Shown here one piece after another: positions 4,773-6,288 of a stretch of DNA of 6,288 nt (position 1 is the stretch's first letter; the number at the start of each line of letters is the position of its first letter). Source of the DNA: Ectothiorhodospiraceae bacterium. Its GTDB lineage: Bacteria; Pseudomonadota; Gammaproteobacteria; Nitrococcales; AK92. The position numbers and the translations under genes are program-made. Below the pieces are notes generated by a model that was not told the origin of the DNA, made no database searches, and saw only the letters and a list, made by a program, of their open reading frames with translations. Location: the NCBI GenBank assembly GCA_029263635.1, contig JAJUFY010000133.1:1-6288 (forward strand), read 5' to 3'.

Positions 4773-5915
4773 TTGGAAACGCCGGCCATTCTTGCCCTTG
4801 AAGACGGCACCTTGTTTCACGGACGGTCAATCGGCGTGGACGGCGCGACGGTCGGGGAGGTGTGCTTCAACACCGCCATGACCGGCTACCAGGAGATCCT
4901 CACGGATCCCTCGTACAACGGCCAGCTGGTGACCCTGACCTATCCGCATATCGGCAATACCGGTACCACGTCGATCGATGCCGAGTCCGCAAAGGTGCAG
5001 GCCAACGGTCTGATCGTCCGCGATGTTCCGCCTGTCGCCAGCAGCTGGCGGTCGGAGCAGAGCCTGACGGAGTATCTGCGTGACAGCGGCCTGGTGGCGA
5101 TCAGCGAGATCGACACCCGCAAGCTCACCCGTATCCTGCGCGAGAAGGGCGTGCTCAACGGCTGCATCATGGCCGGCCGGGTCGATGCCGAGCAGGCGCT
5201 GGCGCAGGCCCGAGCCTTCCCGGGCCTCAAGGGCGCGGATCTGGCCAAGGTGGTGACGACCCCGGCCAGCTATACCTGGACCCGGGGCAGCTGGCAGATC
5301 GCCGATGGGCGCCAGGATGCGGCCGAGCGGGATCCGGCCAGCCTGCGCTACCACGTCGTCGCCTACGACTTCGGCGTCAAGCACAACACCCTGCGCATGC
5401 TGGTCGATGCCGGCTGCCGGGTGACAGTGGTGCCGGCGCAGACGCCGGCGCGGACGGTCCTGGCGGCGAAGCCCGACGGCGTGTTCCTCTCGAACGGGCC
5501 GGGCGACCCGGAGCCGTGCACCTACGCGATCGACGCGATCCGCGAGATCCTCGACGACACCCGCATCCCGGTGTTCGGCATCTGCCTCGGGCACCAGCTG
5601 CTGGGGCTCGCCTCGGGCGCGAAGACGGTGAAGATGAAATTCGGGCACCACGGCGCCAACCACCCGGTGATCGATCTGGATACCCAGCGGGTGATGATCT
5701 CCAGCCAGAATCACGGCTTCGCGGTGGACGAGGAGACGCTGCCGGCCAACCTGCGGCCCACCCACCGCTCGCTGTTCGATGGCACCCTGCAGGGGATGGA
5801 ACGTACCGACCGCCCGGCGTTCAGTTTCCAGGGCCAACCGGAGGCGAGTCCCGGCTCGCACGACGTGTCGCCCCTGTTCGCCCGCTTCATCGAGCTGATG
5901 GCGCAAGCGCAATAA
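4773..5915 (+). CDS. carA: Carbamoyl phosphate synthetase small (glutaminase) subunit, catalytic His replaced by Gln
   Basis: The small subunit hydrolyses glutamine and passes ammonia through a tunnel to CarB, which makes carbamoyl phosphate for pyrimidines and arginine. 380 residues from TTG 4773; the start METPAILALEDGT lines up residue for residue with E. coli MIKSALLVLEDGT. The N-terminal domain (about 1-150, with TGYQEILTDPSY at 37-48) is followed by a class I glutamine amidotransferase domain (from about 193). SNGPGDPEP, nucleophile Cys271 in FGICLGHQ, and QNHGF are intact. The catalytic motif written GHPEASPGPHD in E. coli reads GQPEASPGSHD here: CAA at 5835-5837 encodes Gln355 in place of catalytic His353, while the partner Glu (E. 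coli E355, here 357) remains. The frame is otherwise undamaged. Glutamine-dependent activity may be lost or reduced; a base error in the sequence is the main alternative. First gene of carAB, under a leader terminator. Confidence 0.95.
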   Translation: METPAILALEDGTLFHGRSIGVDGATVGEVCFNTAMTGYQEILTDPSYNGQLVTLTYPHIGNTGTTSIDAESAKVQANGLIVRDVPPVASSWRSEQSLTEYLRDSGLVAISEIDTRKLTRILREKGVLNGCIMAGRVDAEQALAQARAFPGLKGADLAKVVTTPASYTWTRGSWQIADGRQDAAERDPASLRYHVVAYDFGVKHNTLRMLVDAGCRVTVVPAQTPARTVLAAKPDGVFLSNGPGDPEPCTYAIDAIREILDDTRIPVFGICLGHQLLGLASGAKTVKMKFGHHGANHPVIDLDTQRVMISSQNHGFAVDEETLPANLRPTHRSLFDGTLQGMERTDRPAFSFQGQPEASPGSHDVSPLFARFIELMAQAQ

Positions 5916-5920
5916 CCCAG

Positions 5921-5938
5921 CGGCGGGGCTGCCCGCCG
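5921..5938 (+). other. GC-rich hairpin between carA and carB
   Basis: CGGCGGG (5921-5927) pairs with CCCGCCG (5932-5938) around a GCTG loop, in the 39-base gap between the two genes. There is no T-tract, so it should not stop transcription. Its last base is the first base of GGAG (5938-5941), the only Shine-Dalgarno-like stretch for carB (13 bases from the ATG, rather far). It could affect carB translation or protect the message. Confidence 0.4.
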
Positions 5939-5954
5939 GAGACGGCTTACGACG

Positions 5955-6288
5955 ATGCCCAAGCGTACCGATATTGAAAGCATCCTGATCATCGGCGCCG
6001 GTCCGATCGTGATCGGTCAGGCCTGCGAGTTCGACTATTCCGGAGCCCAGGCCTGCAAGGCCCTGCGCGAGGAGGGCTACCGGGTGATCCTGGTGAACTC
6101 CAATCCGGCCACCATCATGACCGACCCGGAAACCGCCGATGCGGTCTACATCGAGCCGGTCGAGTGGCGCACGGTCGCCAAGATCATCGAGAAGGAGCGT
6201 CCGGATGCGGTGCTGCCCACTATGGGCGGCCAGACCGCGCTCAACTGCGCGCTGGATCTCGCCAAGCACGGCGTGCTGGACCAGTTCG
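5955..6288 (+). CDS. carB: Carbamoyl phosphate synthetase large subunit, N-terminal 111 residues (runs off the window)
   Basis: The large subunit carries two ATP-grasp halves that turn bicarbonate, ammonia and two ATP into carbamoyl phosphate. Only the start of the first half is present. From ATG 5955 the protein begins MPKRTDIESILIIGAGPIVI and continues with GQACEFDYSGAQACKALREE, VNSNPATIMTDPE and VLPTMGGQTALNCALDL, almost identical to E. coli CarB from residue 1, so the start is secure. No anomaly is seen in this part. It follows carA by 39 bases on the same strand and is certainly co-transcribed. The ammonia-using active site lies in this first half of the protein, so a CarB that is intact further on could in principle work with free ammonia whatever the state of CarA. 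Confidence 0.97.
   Translation, partial: MPKRTDIESILIIGAGPIVIGQACEFDYSGAQACKALREEGYRVILVNSNPATIMTDPETADAVYIEPVEWRTVAKIIEKERPDAVLPTMGGQTALNCALDLAKHGVLDQF

Noticed and set aside
4534..4830. An N-terminal extension of about 99 residues on YadG
   Set aside because: The family start aligns at the ATG at 4533. The extension would run through the carA promoter and terminator and has no domain-like sequence.
4827..6269. A 480-codon minus-strand open frame opposite carA and carB
   Set aside because: It is fully antisense to two certain housekeeping genes and its His/Arg/Gly/Leu-rich product looks like a codon-bias shadow.

Overview
This is a compact, GC-rich chromosomal segment. It is most likely from a gammaproteobacterium: the carA-carB pair and the YadG/YadH-type ABC exporter read very close to the Escherichia coli proteins, and the short pyridoxamine phosphate oxidase resembles the form I recall from Xanthomonadales-like bacteria. 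The genus cannot be told from this window. No mobile element, CRISPR array, tRNA or rRNA was seen.

Layout. (1) 1-88: the 3' end of an unidentified plus-strand frame. (2) 95-679: pdxH, the last step of vitamin B6 coenzyme synthesis or salvage, ending toward a convergent gene across a 50-bp gap that holds a symmetric hairpin. (3) 730-1953, minus strand: a 407-residue protein I do not recognise. (4) 1954-2415: the only long gene-free stretch. It is more AT-rich than its surroundings and holds two strong inverted repeats, a good sigma-70 promoter, a possible 10-codon leader ORF and a run of small hairpins, all ahead of a gene for a small H-NS-family nucleoid protein (2416-2730). (5) 2747-2781: a textbook intrinsic terminator shared by the H-NS-like gene and the convergent exporter operon. 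(6) 4533-2813, minus strand: yadG-yadH, an ABC-2 ATPase and permease with a 4-base ATGA overlap. (7) 4534-4772: a divergent promoter region. On the carA side it holds a near-consensus promoter followed by an intrinsic terminator that ends 24 bases before the carA start. (8) 4773-6288: carA (TTG start) and the first 111 codons of carB, which together encode carbamoyl phosphate synthetase for pyrimidine and arginine synthesis.

Two observations stand out. The carA product has Gln (residue 355) where the E. coli enzyme has catalytic His353 of the Cys-His-Glu glutaminase triad, while the Cys and Glu are kept. The carA leader also has a terminator with no gene upstream on that strand to terminate, which points to attenuation control of carAB. 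The PdxH also lacks all three arginines described as the allosteric PLP site in E. coli. I do not see a novel multi-gene system here: the genes form separate housekeeping units, and the interest lies in individual residues and in leader or intergenic structure.
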